Source of the DNA: Alphaproteobacteria bacterium WMHbin7
Lineage (GTDB): Bacteria > Pseudomonadota > Alphaproteobacteria > Rhodospirillales > WMHbin7
Direction: 5' to 3'
NCBI GenBank assembly: GCA_002753155.1
Contig: PDZW01000009.1
Location: 1-64,000, forward strand
Length of the DNA stretch: 64,000 nucleotides
Of the stretch, positions 1 through 7,642 are shown in pieces. The notes below the pieces were generated by a model. It was not told the DNA's origin and made no database searches. It worked only from the letters and a program-made list of their open reading frames with translations. The position numbers and the translations under genes were made by a program. Within the stretch, counting starts at the first letter, position 1. Each line of letters opens with the position of its first letter.

Positions 1-1014
1 CTGGTCTATGGGCCGCTTTCGGATCGTTTCGGACGTCGCCCTGTTCTGCTCTCGGGCATGATTCTGTATGGCTTGGCCAGTGTGTTCTGTCTGCTGGCAC
101 CCAGCATCGAGATGCTGATCCTGGGCCGCTTTCTGCAGGCCGTGGGAGCGGCCTGCGGACCCGTATTGGGCCGCGCCGTGGTGCGCGACATCTATGGCCG
201 CGATGGGGCGGCCCGTGTTCTGTCCTACATGGCTTCGGCCATGGCCCTGGCCCCGGCCCTGGCCCCCATTCTGGGCGGGTTTTTGGAAACCCTGTTCGGC
301 TGGCGCTCCAATTTCATCGCTTTGCTTGGCTTCGGGCTCGCCATGTGTCTGGCCCTTCTGCTCTGGCTGCCGGAAACCAATCAGAACCGCGACCGGGATG
401 CGTTGGCGCCCTGGCGGCTTTTCGGCAATATGCTGGCGCTGATGAAGGATCGGCGCTTCATGGGATATACGCTGACCCTAAGCTTTTCCTTTGCCGCTCT
501 GTTTTGTTTCATCTCGGGCTCGGCCTTCGTCTTGATCGATGTTATGGGCGTCGCACCCGGCAATTTCGGTTTCTGCTTCGCAGCCGTCGTCGCGGGCTAT
601 ATGGGCGGCTCGCTGATGTCGGGACGCTTTACAGCAGCCGTCGGGCTTGATCGCATGATCGGACTGGGCGCCTTTCTGGGGGTCGGCGCCGGGATTTTGC
701 TGGCCCTTTTGTCTTTCCTGGGGCCGCTGCATTGGGCAGCGGTGGTCGGTCCCATGAGTCTGGTCTTTCTCTCGGTGGGCCTGGTTCTGCCCAACGCCAG
801 CGCTGGTGCCATCGGCCCCTTTCCCCAGATGGCGGGTACGGCCTCCTCACTGCTTGGCTTCTTGCAAACCGGGCTGGGGGCCTTGGCGGGCGTTCTGGTG
901 GGGCACCTGCATGATGGCTCGGCCCGTCCGATGTCGCTGCTGGTCTTGACGATGGCTGGATTGAGCGCTGCGGCCTATTGGTTTCTGACTGCCAAGGCCC
1001 CCGCAGCGGATTAA
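1..1014 (+). CDS. MFS multidrug efflux transporter, Bcr/CflA type (5' end missing)
   Basis: The frame is open from base 1, so the N-terminus lies outside the window; 337 codons are visible. The first residues carry the MFS motif A between transmembrane helices 2 and 3 (GPLSDRFGRRPVLL), followed by about ten hydrophobic helices. The helix 4-5 part, with GRAVVRDIYGRD and a proline- and alanine-rich stretch (APALAPILGG), is typical of the 12-helix drug:proton antiporters of the Bcr/CflA family. It should act in the inner membrane; the substrate cannot be read from sequence. It ends in TAA and is followed by a short gap before an unrelated regulator-like gene. Family assignment is firm, substrate unknown. 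Confidence 0.88.
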   Translation: MVYGPLSDRFGRRPVLLSGMILYGLASVFCLLAPSIEMLILGRFLQAVGAACGPVLGRAVVRDIYGRDGAARVLSYMASAMALAPALAPILGGFLETLFGWRSNFIALLGFGLAMCLALLLWLPETNQNRDRDALAPWRLFGNMLALMKDRRFMGYTLTLSFSFAALFCFISGSAFVLIDVMGVAPGNFGFCFAAVVAGYMGGSLMSGRFTAAVGLDRMIGLGAFLGVGAGILLALLSFLGPLHWAAVVGPMSLVFLSVGLVLPNASAGAIGPFPQMAGTASSLLGFLQTGLGALAGVLVGHLHDGSARPMSLLVLTMAGLSAAAYWFLTAKAPAAD

Positions 1015-1094
1015 CTTTTTTCCTTCAGACGCGATATTTAGTAGCCAGCTTCCGGGTGGCTCATGTATATCTTGTGAATCGGACGCGAGAAATG

Positions 1095-1108
1095 CGAGTC
1101 GCGACTCG
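1095..1108. promoter_or_regulatory. 14-bp perfect palindrome upstream of the ribbon-helix-helix gene
   Basis: CGAGTCGCGACTCG reads the same on both strands and ends 21 bases before the ATG of the small ribbon-helix-helix-like gene. Proteins of that fold bind short palindromic operators and often repress themselves, so this is a natural candidate operator. Its function is inferred from position only. Confidence 0.4.
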
Positions 1109-1129
1109 GGGATTCAGGGGATTTTGGGC

Positions 1130-1324
1130 ATGCGGAATCTGTCGATTACGGTGAACGAAGAGATCGGACGTCGTCTGGATGCTCTGGCGGACCAGACCGG
1201 CAACAGCCTCGACGGCTGCGTCCAGATCGCTCTTCAGGAGTTTCTTGAGGGCTGGGAAGATTATCTGCGCATGGTGGCGGTGATTCATCAGGGCGAGGCG
1301 AGGCCTCAATTGGGCCCGATCTAA
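1130..1324 (+). CDS. small ribbon-helix-helix (CopG-like) DNA-binding protein
   Basis: A 64-residue protein beginning MRNLSITVNEEIGRRLDALA: a short beta strand (LSITV) followed by two helices, the arrangement of the MetJ/Arc/CopG ribbon-helix-helix fold. The ATG at 1130 is preferred over a TTG two codons upstream because the AGGGG at 1116-1120 is correctly spaced for the ATG only. Such proteins act as dimeric repressors or antitoxins; no toxin gene is adjacent. The next gene starts 34 bases downstream and may be co-transcribed. The C-terminal half (residues 40-64) matches nothing I recognise. Confidence 0.65.
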   Translation: MRNLSITVNEEIGRRLDALADQTGNSLDGCVQIALQEFLEGWEDYLRMVAVIHQGEARPQLGPI

Positions 1325-1358
1325 GCGCGAAACCCGTCCCAGGATGGGCGGAGGGGTC

Positions 1359-1886
1359 ATGGCGGACGAGGAACTGGACCTGGAAGGCATTCCCGAAGAG
1401 GAACTGGGGCCGTTCTTGGAATGGCGCCAGAAGGTGGGGGGTGCCAACATCAATCCGCAGACCCTGCTTGCCACCGACTATCTCAATCATTTCAATGAAA
1501 TCGTGATGATGTTGGAAATGCTTCCGGACTGCCCGGAATGCATCGAGGAAGCCAAGGAATGGCGCCCCAAGGACTATCCGCAGCATTTTCGGGATTCGGG
1601 ATTCAAGGACAAGGAACTGGCCATCGAGGCCTATGACTATGTCCCCACCAAGTTCCGCAAGCCCTTCGAGCAGGCGGTCGATCAGATGAACCGGCTGGTT
1701 CAGATGACCATTTCACGCTTCGAGACGGCCATGACCGATGGCCGCTCGCCCGAGGATGAGCGGCTTTTCGTTTCCGAGGCGACCCAGCTTCTGCAGCGTC
1801 TGGGCGAATTGACCAGCGCCATCATCCATGGCAGCACCAAGGCCATGGATCAGGAGGAAATCGACACCCTCCTAAGCGGGCACTGA
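1359..1886 (+). CDS. uncharacterised acidic protein with a FliM/CheZ-like C-terminal peptide
   Basis: A 175-residue soluble, acidic, mostly helical protein with no signal peptide or membrane segment. I do not recognise the main body. The last residues (MDQEEIDTLLSGH) closely resemble the CheY-docking peptide at the N-terminus of FliM and the C-terminus of CheZ (consensus like SQDEIDALL). That suggests contact with a phospho-CheY-like receiver, perhaps in motility control. The ATG at 1359 follows GGAGGGG (1350-1356) closely; an ATG at 1344 has no ribosome site. A pair of Cys residues (CPEC, near residue 47) is also visible. Function is inferred from the tail only. Confidence 0.75.
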   Translation: MADEELDLEGIPEEELGPFLEWRQKVGGANINPQTLLATDYLNHFNEIVMMLEMLPDCPECIEEAKEWRPKDYPQHFRDSGFKDKELAIEAYDYVPTKFRKPFEQAVDQMNRLVQMTISRFETAMTDGRSPEDERLFVSEATQLLQRLGELTSAIIHGSTKAMDQEEIDTLLSGH

Positions 1887-1992
1887 TTTCGTTCGTTCAG
1901 GCCCCACCGCGACACATTATAATATATGCATGGCAGTATCGGCCCCGCCTTCGGGCGACACGCGCCGAAAGGCAGGGCCGCCAGCCGGTACT

Positions 1993-2181
1993 TCAGGCCG
2001 ATTTGCAGGTCTTGAGCCCGAAGGGCAGATAGGCCGGGCACCAGCCGATGGCGCCGGTGGCCAGGGGGACGATGCCGATCCAGCCCCAAACGCCGATCAG
2101 GCCGCCCAGGGTGGCGCCGATCAGGGCCAGACCAACCACGATACGCATGATGCGGTCAATTCCGCCCACATTCTTCGACAT
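1993..2181 (-). CDS. DUF2892 (YgaP-like) small inner-membrane protein
   Basis: A 62-residue protein starting MSKNVGGIDRIMRIVVGLAL, with two hydrophobic helices separated by a short GVWGW turn and ending CPAYLPFGLKTCKS. This is the DUF2892 pattern, seen alone or fused to rhodanese domains as in E. coli YgaP, including the two C-terminal cysteines. The ATG at 2181 has a GGAG ribosome site nearby. It lies 83 bases downstream of a Crp/Fnr-type regulator on the same strand, a common pairing in which the regulator controls sulfur- or redox-related membrane proteins. The exact role of the family is not settled. Confidence 0.85.
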   Translation of the reverse strand: MSKNVGGIDRIMRIVVGLALIGATLGGLIGVWGWIGIVPLATGAIGWCPAYLPFGLKTCKSA

Positions 2182-2264
2182 GTCCAATACTCCTTGTTGA
2201 GTCTGATGGTCCACACTAAGTGACCTCAAACTACTCCTCGAAATACTGGCGGTCTGTAACCTAG

Positions 2265-2945
2265 TCACACAGCGGTTGTTTTACTTGCCGCTCTGCTTTC
2301 CAGGGCATCTGTTGCCAAAAGGATGATCTGACCGCGTCCAAGCCTCAGCCAGCCCTGCCTTTCGAACTCCTTTAGCTGACGGCTGACCACTTCGCGGGCC
2401 GTTCCCAACTCTACCGCCAGTTCCTGATGGGTGGCGTTGATTTCAGCTTTGCCTTGGCTGCGTCCGATCAGACAGGCGGCCAGGCGCTGGTCGATTCGTC
2501 CGAAGGCAACCTCCTCGATCAGCATCAACAGGCTGGAAATCCTTGTGGCATAGGCTTTAAAGACGAAATCACGGAAAGGGGCCGAAGCGGCCAGAAGCTC
2601 GCGGAAACCCGCCATGGGTAGGGCCTGAGCTTCGATGGCCGTTTCGGCAACACCCTCGGCGTCGTAATCCGTTCCGCTCATCAGGCAGGCGGTGGTGACG
2701 ACACAGGTTTCGCCTGCCTCGACGCGGTACAAAACGATTTCACGCCCATTCTCGCCTACCTTCTGCACACGGACGGTTCCGGAAAGCAGAATAAGATAGG
2801 CTTGGCAAGGGCTTCCCTCCCCGAAAAGGCGGGTTCCGGCAGGGGCGGCGAGGGGTCGGGCCAGGGCAAGAAGCCGCTTTCGCGTCGCATCGTCGAGCGG
2901 CGAGAGGGCGGGAACGTCGTTTGTCCAGGCGTCGGGTAGGCTCAT
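2265..2945 (-). CDS. Crp/Fnr family transcriptional regulator
   Basis: 226 residues. An N-terminal cyclic-nucleotide-binding-type beta barrel (about 20-120) is followed by a long dimer helix and a Crp-type winged helix (about 150-210). The recognition helix reads TAREVVSRQLKEF; its E-x-x-S-R pattern is that of FNR-class proteins, which contact TTGAT-type half-sites. There is no N-terminal four-cysteine cluster as in FNR, so it is not an obvious Fe-S oxygen sensor; Cys residues occur in the barrel (SPC, ETCVVTTAC) and could be redox-active. It is divergent from the cytochrome oxidase operon, whose upstream region has an FNR-like box, so it may regulate that operon. Confidence 0.9.
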   Translation of the reverse strand: MSLPDAWTNDVPALSPLDDATRKRLLALARPLAAPAGTRLFGEGSPCQAYLILLSGTVRVQKVGENGREIVLYRVEAGETCVVTTACLMSGTDYDAEGVAETAIEAQALPMAGFRELLAASAPFRDFVFKAYATRISSLLMLIEEVAFGRIDQRLAACLIGRSQGKAEINATHQELAVELGTAREVVSRQLKEFERQGWLRLGRGQIILLATDALESRAASKTTAV

Positions 2946-3036
2946 CCCCCCCAGCCTAGCGGACTTGGCGCAAAGGCGGCAGAATTTTTTTTCGACAACA
3001 TTACGACAGTATTACGCGCAATCTGGAGCAAAGGAA

Positions 3037-3150
3037 TGTGCATTGCAAAATACTAGCTCCTGAAATCGAGCGCAGGGGCAGTCAAACCAGCCTGAAAGCC
3101 GCATAAAATGGGCACCTAGCCTTACTGTATCCGCGTTGTGCAATGCAAAA
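3037..3150. repeat. two near-identical 14-mers (TGTGCAWTGCAAAA) exactly 100 bp apart
   Basis: TGTGCATTGCAAAA at 3037-3050 and TGTGCAATGCAAAA at 3137-3150 differ at one base. Each contains the 9-bp palindrome TGCAWTGCA. They lie in the 397-base gap between the divergent crp/fnr-type gene and ctaE, on the same strand and about ten helical turns apart, which suggests paired regulator sites. The binding protein is unknown. The rest of the gap (2946-3342) has no convincing gene. Confidence 0.45.
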
Positions 3151-3266
3151 ACATGGAATATTCGATAGCAATAATATTCAAAACTAACCCTATGAGAATC
3201 ATCTTGCTCCGGGCCAGTGATTTGGCTAAAAGGAAAACGACCTGATCTATAGCCAGTACTAATAAA

Positions 3267-3280
3267 TTGACATAGATCAA
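3267..3280. promoter_or_regulatory. FNR-type box upstream of the cytochrome oxidase operon
   Basis: TTGACATAGATCAA matches the FNR/Anr/FixK consensus TTGAT-N4-ATCAA at nine of ten specified bases. It ends 62 bases before the ctaE start codon. The recognition helix of the divergent Crp/Fnr protein has the residues that read this half-site. Control of the oxidase genes by oxygen or redox state is therefore likely, though which family member binds is not shown. Confidence 0.6.
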
Positions 3281-3342
3281 ACGTGTAGTTTAGTTTTTGC
3301 TTAATATGACCTGTTACTAATGTTAGCGAGAGGGGAGCAGCA

Positions 3343-4122
3343 ATGGCCAGCGAATCGGCAGCATCGCACGCCCACGGCGGCGCGCACGCCCATCATTGGG
3401 AGTACTCGGTATATCCTTTCATTCTGTCGTTCGGCATCCTGTTTCTGGTGCCGCTCGCCTTTGCGGCCTTGTTCATCTACAAGATCCCGCTGATGGCCAT
3501 CGCTTTTGCGGGCCTGGGCACGCCTCTGGTTCTGTGGGGCATTGCCGGCTGGGTCAGCGAAGGCATTAGCGTCAAGCATCTGGTTCCCGGTATTTCGGTG
3601 GCGGGCCTTCCGGTCTTCATCGTTTCGGAAATCTTCATCTTCCTCTCCATCTTCTCTGCCTATTGGGCCTTCCGCCTGATGGCCGACGTCTGGCCGCCTG
3701 CGGGAACGCCGGTTATGCCGACGATGCTGCCGATCTTCATGACCGTCGTCCTGGTCCTGTCGAGCGTCACCATCCATGTCGCCGAAGAGAAGCTGGAGCA
3801 TGGCGATGTCGGCGGCTTCAAGAGCTGGCTGATCCTCACCATCGTCCTGGGCCTGGTCTTCCTGGGCTGCACGGGCTACGAATACACGCATCTGATCAGC
3901 GGCGGCTTCGTGCCGGGCACCAACATCTTCTCGACGGTGTTCTTCACGCTCACGGGCTTCCACGCCTCGCACGTCTTGGTCGGCGCCTGCGTCTTCATCG
4001 CCGTGCTCATTCCGGCACTGGCGGGCAAGACCAACAAGCCGCTGACGCAGTGCGCGTCGATTTACTGGCATTTCGTCGATGCCATCTGGTTCTTCGTGGT
4101 CTCCCAGGTTTACTTCTGGTAG
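3343..4122 (+). CDS. ctaE: cytochrome c oxidase subunit III
   Basis: 259 residues, seven hydrophobic helices. It is the integral-membrane subunit III of an aa3/caa3-type haem-copper oxidase and carries no metal. Family marks are the VSEIFIFLSIFSAYWAF helix with its conserved Glu, HVAEEKLEHG between helices, GFHASHVLVG, and the C-terminal IYWHFVDAIWFFVVSQVYFW. The N-terminus is His-rich (SHAHGGAHAHHW), which is common in these proteins. The start at 3343 has GAGGGGAG ahead of it. It is the first gene of the operon, which is unusual, since subunit III more often follows ctaD. Confidence 0.95.
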   Translation: MASESAASHAHGGAHAHHWEYSVYPFILSFGILFLVPLAFAALFIYKIPLMAIAFAGLGTPLVLWGIAGWVSEGISVKHLVPGISVAGLPVFIVSEIFIFLSIFSAYWAFRLMADVWPPAGTPVMPTMLPIFMTVVLVLSSVTIHVAEEKLEHGDVGGFKSWLILTIVLGLVFLGCTGYEYTHLISGGFVPGTNIFSTVFFTLTGFHASHVLVGACVFIAVLIPALAGKTNKPLTQCASIYWHFVDAIWFFVVSQVYFW

Positions 4123-4156
4123 GCGTGAGATAGAGCTGGATAGGGGAGCGTTTGAC

Positions 4157-5008
4157 ATGGGACGCCGGATCGTTACGGCCGCCATGCTGGGATTGACGGT
4201 TCTTGCCCTTGGCCTTCAGGCCAAGTCGGCAGGGGCCGTCACCAACCCCTACACGCGCCCAGTGGAATCGGTGGTCGATTCTGAAATCTTCCGCATCGAC
4301 GAAAAGGCGTTCCTGGGGGTTCGTCCGAATCCCGAGACCGCCTTTACCGATCTCGACGGGCAACGCCTGACGCTCAAGCAGCTTCAGGGCAAGCCCGTGG
4401 TGGTGGTCCTGTCCTACTTTCAGTGCGACGGAACCTGTTCGGTCATTAACGACGAGCTGAAGAAACTGGTGAAGAACGGCAAGTTGATGCGTCTCGGTCG
4501 CGATTACGAAATCGTCACCGCCAGCTTCAACAAGGAAGACACGGCCGATAACCTGAACGCCTTTGCGCAGACGCTCGATCTGCCCAAGGACATGAGAGAC
4601 GGCTGGCATCTGGCGCGTTTTGAAACAGCAGAGTCGATACAGACTTTTACCGAGTCGTTGGGCTTCAAGTTTTTCTGGTCGGCCCGCGACCGTGTGTTTT
4701 TGCATCCTGGCGTTTATGTGGTCCTGACACCCGAGGGACGCGTCTCGCGTTTCCTCTATGCCTTGACCAGCGAAGCCACCGATCTCGATCTTGCTTTGGT
4801 CGAGGCCGGTTCTAACAAGATCAGTCCGGCCCGCGTACTCACCTACGCTGTCGGGCTATGCTACAGCTACAATTACAAAGAGGGGCGTTACACCTTGAAT
4901 CTGCCAATCCTGATTGGAGCGGCATCCATGGTGTTCGGCCTGAGCACACTGGCCGTAGCCGCGTTATATTACCGTCGCCGTCATCTGAGGGAGGGAGCCG
5001 TATCATGA
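4157..5008 (+). CDS. sco: SCO1/SenC copper chaperone for cytochrome oxidase
   Basis: 283 residues with an N-terminal signal-like segment (4-25), a thioredoxin-fold SCO domain (about 50-215) and a C-terminal transmembrane helix (about 249-272) followed by a basic tail. The copper ligands are present: C90 and C94 in CDGTC, and H183 in FLHPGVY. SCO proteins deliver or reduce copper for the CuA site of subunit II, and the next gene is exactly that subunit. The start at 4157 follows AGGGGAG by eight bases. The C-terminal anchor in addition to the N-terminal segment differs from the usual single N-terminal anchor. Its stop overlaps the ctaC start (ATGA). Confidence 0.92.
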   Translation: MGRRIVTAAMLGLTVLALGLQAKSAGAVTNPYTRPVESVVDSEIFRIDEKAFLGVRPNPETAFTDLDGQRLTLKQLQGKPVVVVLSYFQCDGTCSVINDELKKLVKNGKLMRLGRDYEIVTASFNKEDTADNLNAFAQTLDLPKDMRDGWHLARFETAESIQTFTESLGFKFFWSARDRVFLHPGVYVVLTPEGRVSRFLYALTSEATDLDLALVEAGSNKISPARVLTYAVGLCYSYNYKEGRYTLNLPILIGAASMVFGLSTLAVAALYYRRRHLREGAVS

Positions 5009-5790
5009 AACGGATTTACAGTGCAATTTGGGGAGGCCTTCTGGCCCTGTCCGCTGGGCCAGCCATGGCCTCTACCGCGGCGCCTGCCAGAAACGACTAC
5101 AGCGTTAGCCCCAACGAAGGTTGGGACACACTTTGGAATACCGTGCTGCTCGACATCACCGTGATCGGTGTGGTGTTCGGCTTCGCGGCCCTTTACATGC
5201 TCTTCAAATACAAGGCGTCCGGCCCGGGACAGATCGGCAAGCTGCCGAAGCTGTCGCGCGCCCAGGCCTGGGGCTTTGCCCTTCTGCCTGCCGCCGTCTT
5301 CATGGCGGACGACTTCTATCTGTCGGCCAAGGGATGGACGCTGTGGAACATCTATCGCCGCGTTCCCGAGAATGCGCTGGAGGTCAAGTTGGTGGCCCGT
5401 CAGTGGCAGTGGGAGTTTGACTATGGCCAGGGCGTCAAGACCGACACGCTGGTTGTGCCGCAGGGCCAGCCCGTTGTGCTGCGCATGACGGCCGAAGACG
5501 TCATCCACTCCTATTTCATCCCGCACTTCCGCGTTAAGGAAGACGTGATGCCGGGCCGTGTCACCTATCTGTGGTTCATGCCGAAGGATCTGGGGACGTT
5601 CGTTTCCGTTTGCACGGAATTCTGCGGAACCGGACATTCGAACATGCCGGCCGACGTGAAGGTTGTGCCGCCGGGCGAATTCCAGGCTTGGTTCGCTTCC
5701 AACCGCCAGGCAGCGGCTCCGGCTCCGGCCGCGGCGCCTGCTGCGGACCCCGCAGCTCCTGCCGCAGCGCCTGCTGCCAATCCTTCCTGA
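5005..5790 (+). CDS. ctaC: cytochrome c oxidase subunit II (CuA protein)
   Basis: 261 residues. A signal peptide (1-22) and two transmembrane helices (about 46-67 and 88-106) precede a periplasmic cupredoxin domain. All CuA ligands are seen: H168, C203, E205, C207, H211 and M214 (CTEFCGTGHSNM). The aromatic electron-entry patch is ARQWQWEFDY (131-140). It receives electrons from cytochrome c and passes them to haem a in subunit I. The last 26 residues are an Ala/Pro-rich low-complexity tail; no fused cytochrome c domain is present. The start codon overlaps the sco stop. Confidence 0.95.
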   Translation: MKRIYSAIWGGLLALSAGPAMASTAAPARNDYSVSPNEGWDTLWNTVLLDITVIGVVFGFAALYMLFKYKASGPGQIGKLPKLSRAQAWGFALLPAAVFMADDFYLSAKGWTLWNIYRRVPENALEVKLVARQWQWEFDYGQGVKTDTLVVPQGQPVVLRMTAEDVIHSYFIPHFRVKEDVMPGRVTYLWFMPKDLGTFVSVCTEFCGTGHSNMPADVKVVPPGEFQAWFASNRQAAAPAPAAAPAADPAAPAAAPAANPS

Positions 5791-5803
5791 GGGAGAGAGT
5801 AAG

Positions 5804-7396
5804 ATGTCACTTATCAAAGAATGGGTCTTTACCACCGACCATAAACGCGTGGGAATCTTGTATCTGATCGGTTCGATCGCTGCTTTTGCGGTGGCGGGGC
5901 TCATGGCCCTGATCATCCGCGCCGAGCAGTATAATTCGGGCCTGCAGATCGTCGACACTCAAGACACTTACAACGTCTTCCTCTACTTCCATGGCGCCGC
6001 CATGATCCTGGGATTCCTGATCCCGGGCCTGACCGGCTTCATGGCCAACTTCATCATTCCGCTGCAGATCGGGGCGCGCGACGTTGCCTTCCCCCGTCTG
6101 AACTCGTTCTCGGTATGGCTGTTCTGGGCGGGCATTATTCTTGCCCTGCTCACATTCGTCATTCCCGACAAGCCTGACGTGATGTGGACGGGCTATCCGC
6201 CCTACTCTGTGACGACGGCTGGCAACACTGCCTTCTACGTCTTCACGGTTCACCTGATCGGCTTCGCCTCGATCTTGGCCTCGATCAATTTCATCGTGAC
6301 CATCATCTATATGCGCGCTCCTGGCATGGGCTGGAATCAGCTTCCCATGTTCTCCTGGTGCACGTTTGGCGCCTTCATCATCCAGCTGATCTTCGTGCCC
6401 GTGCTGGCCGCCGCCGTGACGATGTTGCTGCTCGACAAGTATGTCGGCACCAACTTCTTCAACCCGACAAATGGTGGTGACGTGCTTTTGTACCAGAATC
6501 TCTTCTGGTTCTATTCGCACCCGGCCGTGTACGTGATCTTCCTGCCTGCCATGGGCGCTCTCTATGAGATCGTGTCCACGATGGGCAAGAATCCCGTCTT
6601 CAACTACAAGGCGGCCGTTTACGGCGGCGTCTGCGGCATCGTGATCGTGGCTGGCGAAGTGTGGGTGCATCACCTGTACGTTGCCGGCATGCCTGACTGG
6701 CTGCGTATCGGCCAGATGGTGACCACGCTGCTCATCTCGGTGCCGGTTGGCTTCATGGTGATTTCGCTGTGGGGCACCCTGTACCGCGCGGCCATCACCT
6801 ACAACATCGCCATGCTTTACGCGGCTGCTTGCTTCTTCCTGGTCCTTCTGGGCGGGTTGACGGGCATTCCGCTGGCCATGACGGTGCTGACGGTGAACCT
6901 GTCGGAAACCTCGTTCGTTCACGCTCACTTCCACTTCGTGATGGCCATTTTCGCGGCCTTTGCGGTGTTCGCCAGCGTGTACTTCTGGTTCCCGAAGATG
7001 ACCGGTCGTTCGGCCGATACCAAGCTGGGCGTGTTGGCCTTCTGGCTCAACAATATCGGCGTGCAGGTTACCTTCTGGCCGCTCTTCATCATCGGCCTCC
7101 AGGGCATGCCGCGTCGTTATGCGGACTATGACATGTTCGCTGGCTTGAACTTCGAGAAGTATCACCACATCTCCACCTACGGCGCCATTTTGACGGCGGT
7201 GGGTGCGGCTCTCATGATCATCAATTGGGTCTGGAGTGCTGCTTTCGGTGAGAAGGTGAAGAATGGCAACCCCTGGGGATCGAATGGTCTCGAGTGGACG
7301 CATGCGGCCTGCCCGGCCGGCCCCGGGAACTTCCCCGAGGACGTGACGGTTGGCCCCGAGTGGTCGGCTTATGACTACTCGAAGTATGGCAAGTAA
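5804..7396 (+). CDS. ctaD: cytochrome c oxidase subunit I, A2-type haem-copper oxidase
   Basis: 530 residues, about twelve helices. This is the catalytic subunit reducing O2 to water and pumping protons. Haem and CuB ligands are visible: H63 (YFHGAAM), H239 and cross-linking Y243 (YSHPAVY), H289/H290 (VHHLYVAGM), H375 and H377 (HAHFHFVM). The proton-path Glu of mitochondrial-type enzymes (GHPEVY) is absent; the YSHP dyad at 237-240 marks the A2 subfamily known from Thermus caa3. The D-channel acid is present in GARDVAFPR. The ATG at 5804 follows GGGAGAGAG. It lies 13 bases after ctaC in a tight operon. Confidence 0.95.
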   Translation: MSLIKEWVFTTDHKRVGILYLIGSIAAFAVAGLMALIIRAEQYNSGLQIVDTQDTYNVFLYFHGAAMILGFLIPGLTGFMANFIIPLQIGARDVAFPRLNSFSVWLFWAGIILALLTFVIPDKPDVMWTGYPPYSVTTAGNTAFYVFTVHLIGFASILASINFIVTIIYMRAPGMGWNQLPMFSWCTFGAFIIQLIFVPVLAAAVTMLLLDKYVGTNFFNPTNGGDVLLYQNLFWFYSHPAVYVIFLPAMGALYEIVSTMGKNPVFNYKAAVYGGVCGIVIVAGEVWVHHLYVAGMPDWLRIGQMVTTLLISVPVGFMVISLWGTLYRAAITYNIAMLYAAACFFLVLLGGLTGIPLAMTVLTVNLSETSFVHAHFHFVMAIFAAFAVFASVYFWFPKMTGRSADTKLGVLAFWLNNIGVQVTFWPLFIIGLQGMPRRYADYDMFAGLNFEKYHHISTYGAILTAVGAALMIINWVWSAAFGEKVKNGNPWGSNGLEWTHAACPAGPGNFPEDVTVGPEWSAYDYSKYGK

Positions 7397-7409
7397 GTAA
7401 GTAGCGGGC

Positions 7410-7434
7410 GGGGCGCGGAGTGAATCCGCGCCCC
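7410..7434 (+). other. strong hairpin between ctaD and the downstream small gene
   Basis: GGGGCGCGGA and TCCGCGCCCC form a perfect 10-bp stem around a GTGAA loop, 13 bases after the ctaD stop. It is followed by AACCGTCTTTAG and not by a clean U-run, so it is more likely an mRNA-stabilising or partial-termination hairpin than a full terminator. It could lower expression of the two downstream assembly genes relative to the structural subunits. Confidence 0.55.
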
Positions 7435-7467
7435 AACCGTCTTTAGAATTTCGGAGTTGATGTAGCG

Positions 7468-7608
7468 ATGAGCGAGATTGCCATGACCAAGACGAATCCG
7501 GGTCCCCGGCGCTTGCCCAACAAGTGGGTCGTGTTCGCCCTGATGATCCTGTTTTCCGTGGGCATGTTCGCGAGCATCATGTACAAAGTTGCAAAATACG
7601 GTCCGTAA
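7468..7608 (+). CDS. 46-residue single-pass membrane protein in the oxidase operon
   Basis: A 46-residue protein starting MSEIAMTKTN with a basic, proline-containing N-terminal stretch (about 9-19, PNPGPRRLPNK-like) and one hydrophobic helix (about 20-38, WVVFALMILFSVGMFASIMY). It sits between ctaD and ctaB, 34 bases before the ctaB start. Small one-helix proteins at this place in alphaproteobacterial oxidase operons are often accessory subunits (subunit IV-like) or assembly factors. The upstream sequence TCGGAG (7451-7456) could serve as ribosome site, though it is about 11 bases away. Real gene likely; function inferred from context. Confidence 0.7.
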   Translation: MSEIAMTKTNPGPRRLPNKWVVFALMILFSVGMFASIMYKVAKYGP

Positions 7609-7642
7609 AGAGGCCAAGCGTGTTTCTGGGGAGGGCGTCCTT

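Noticed and set aside
5807-7303. Long leftward open frame opposite ctaD
   Set aside because: His/Arg-rich shadow of a clear cytochrome oxidase subunit I.
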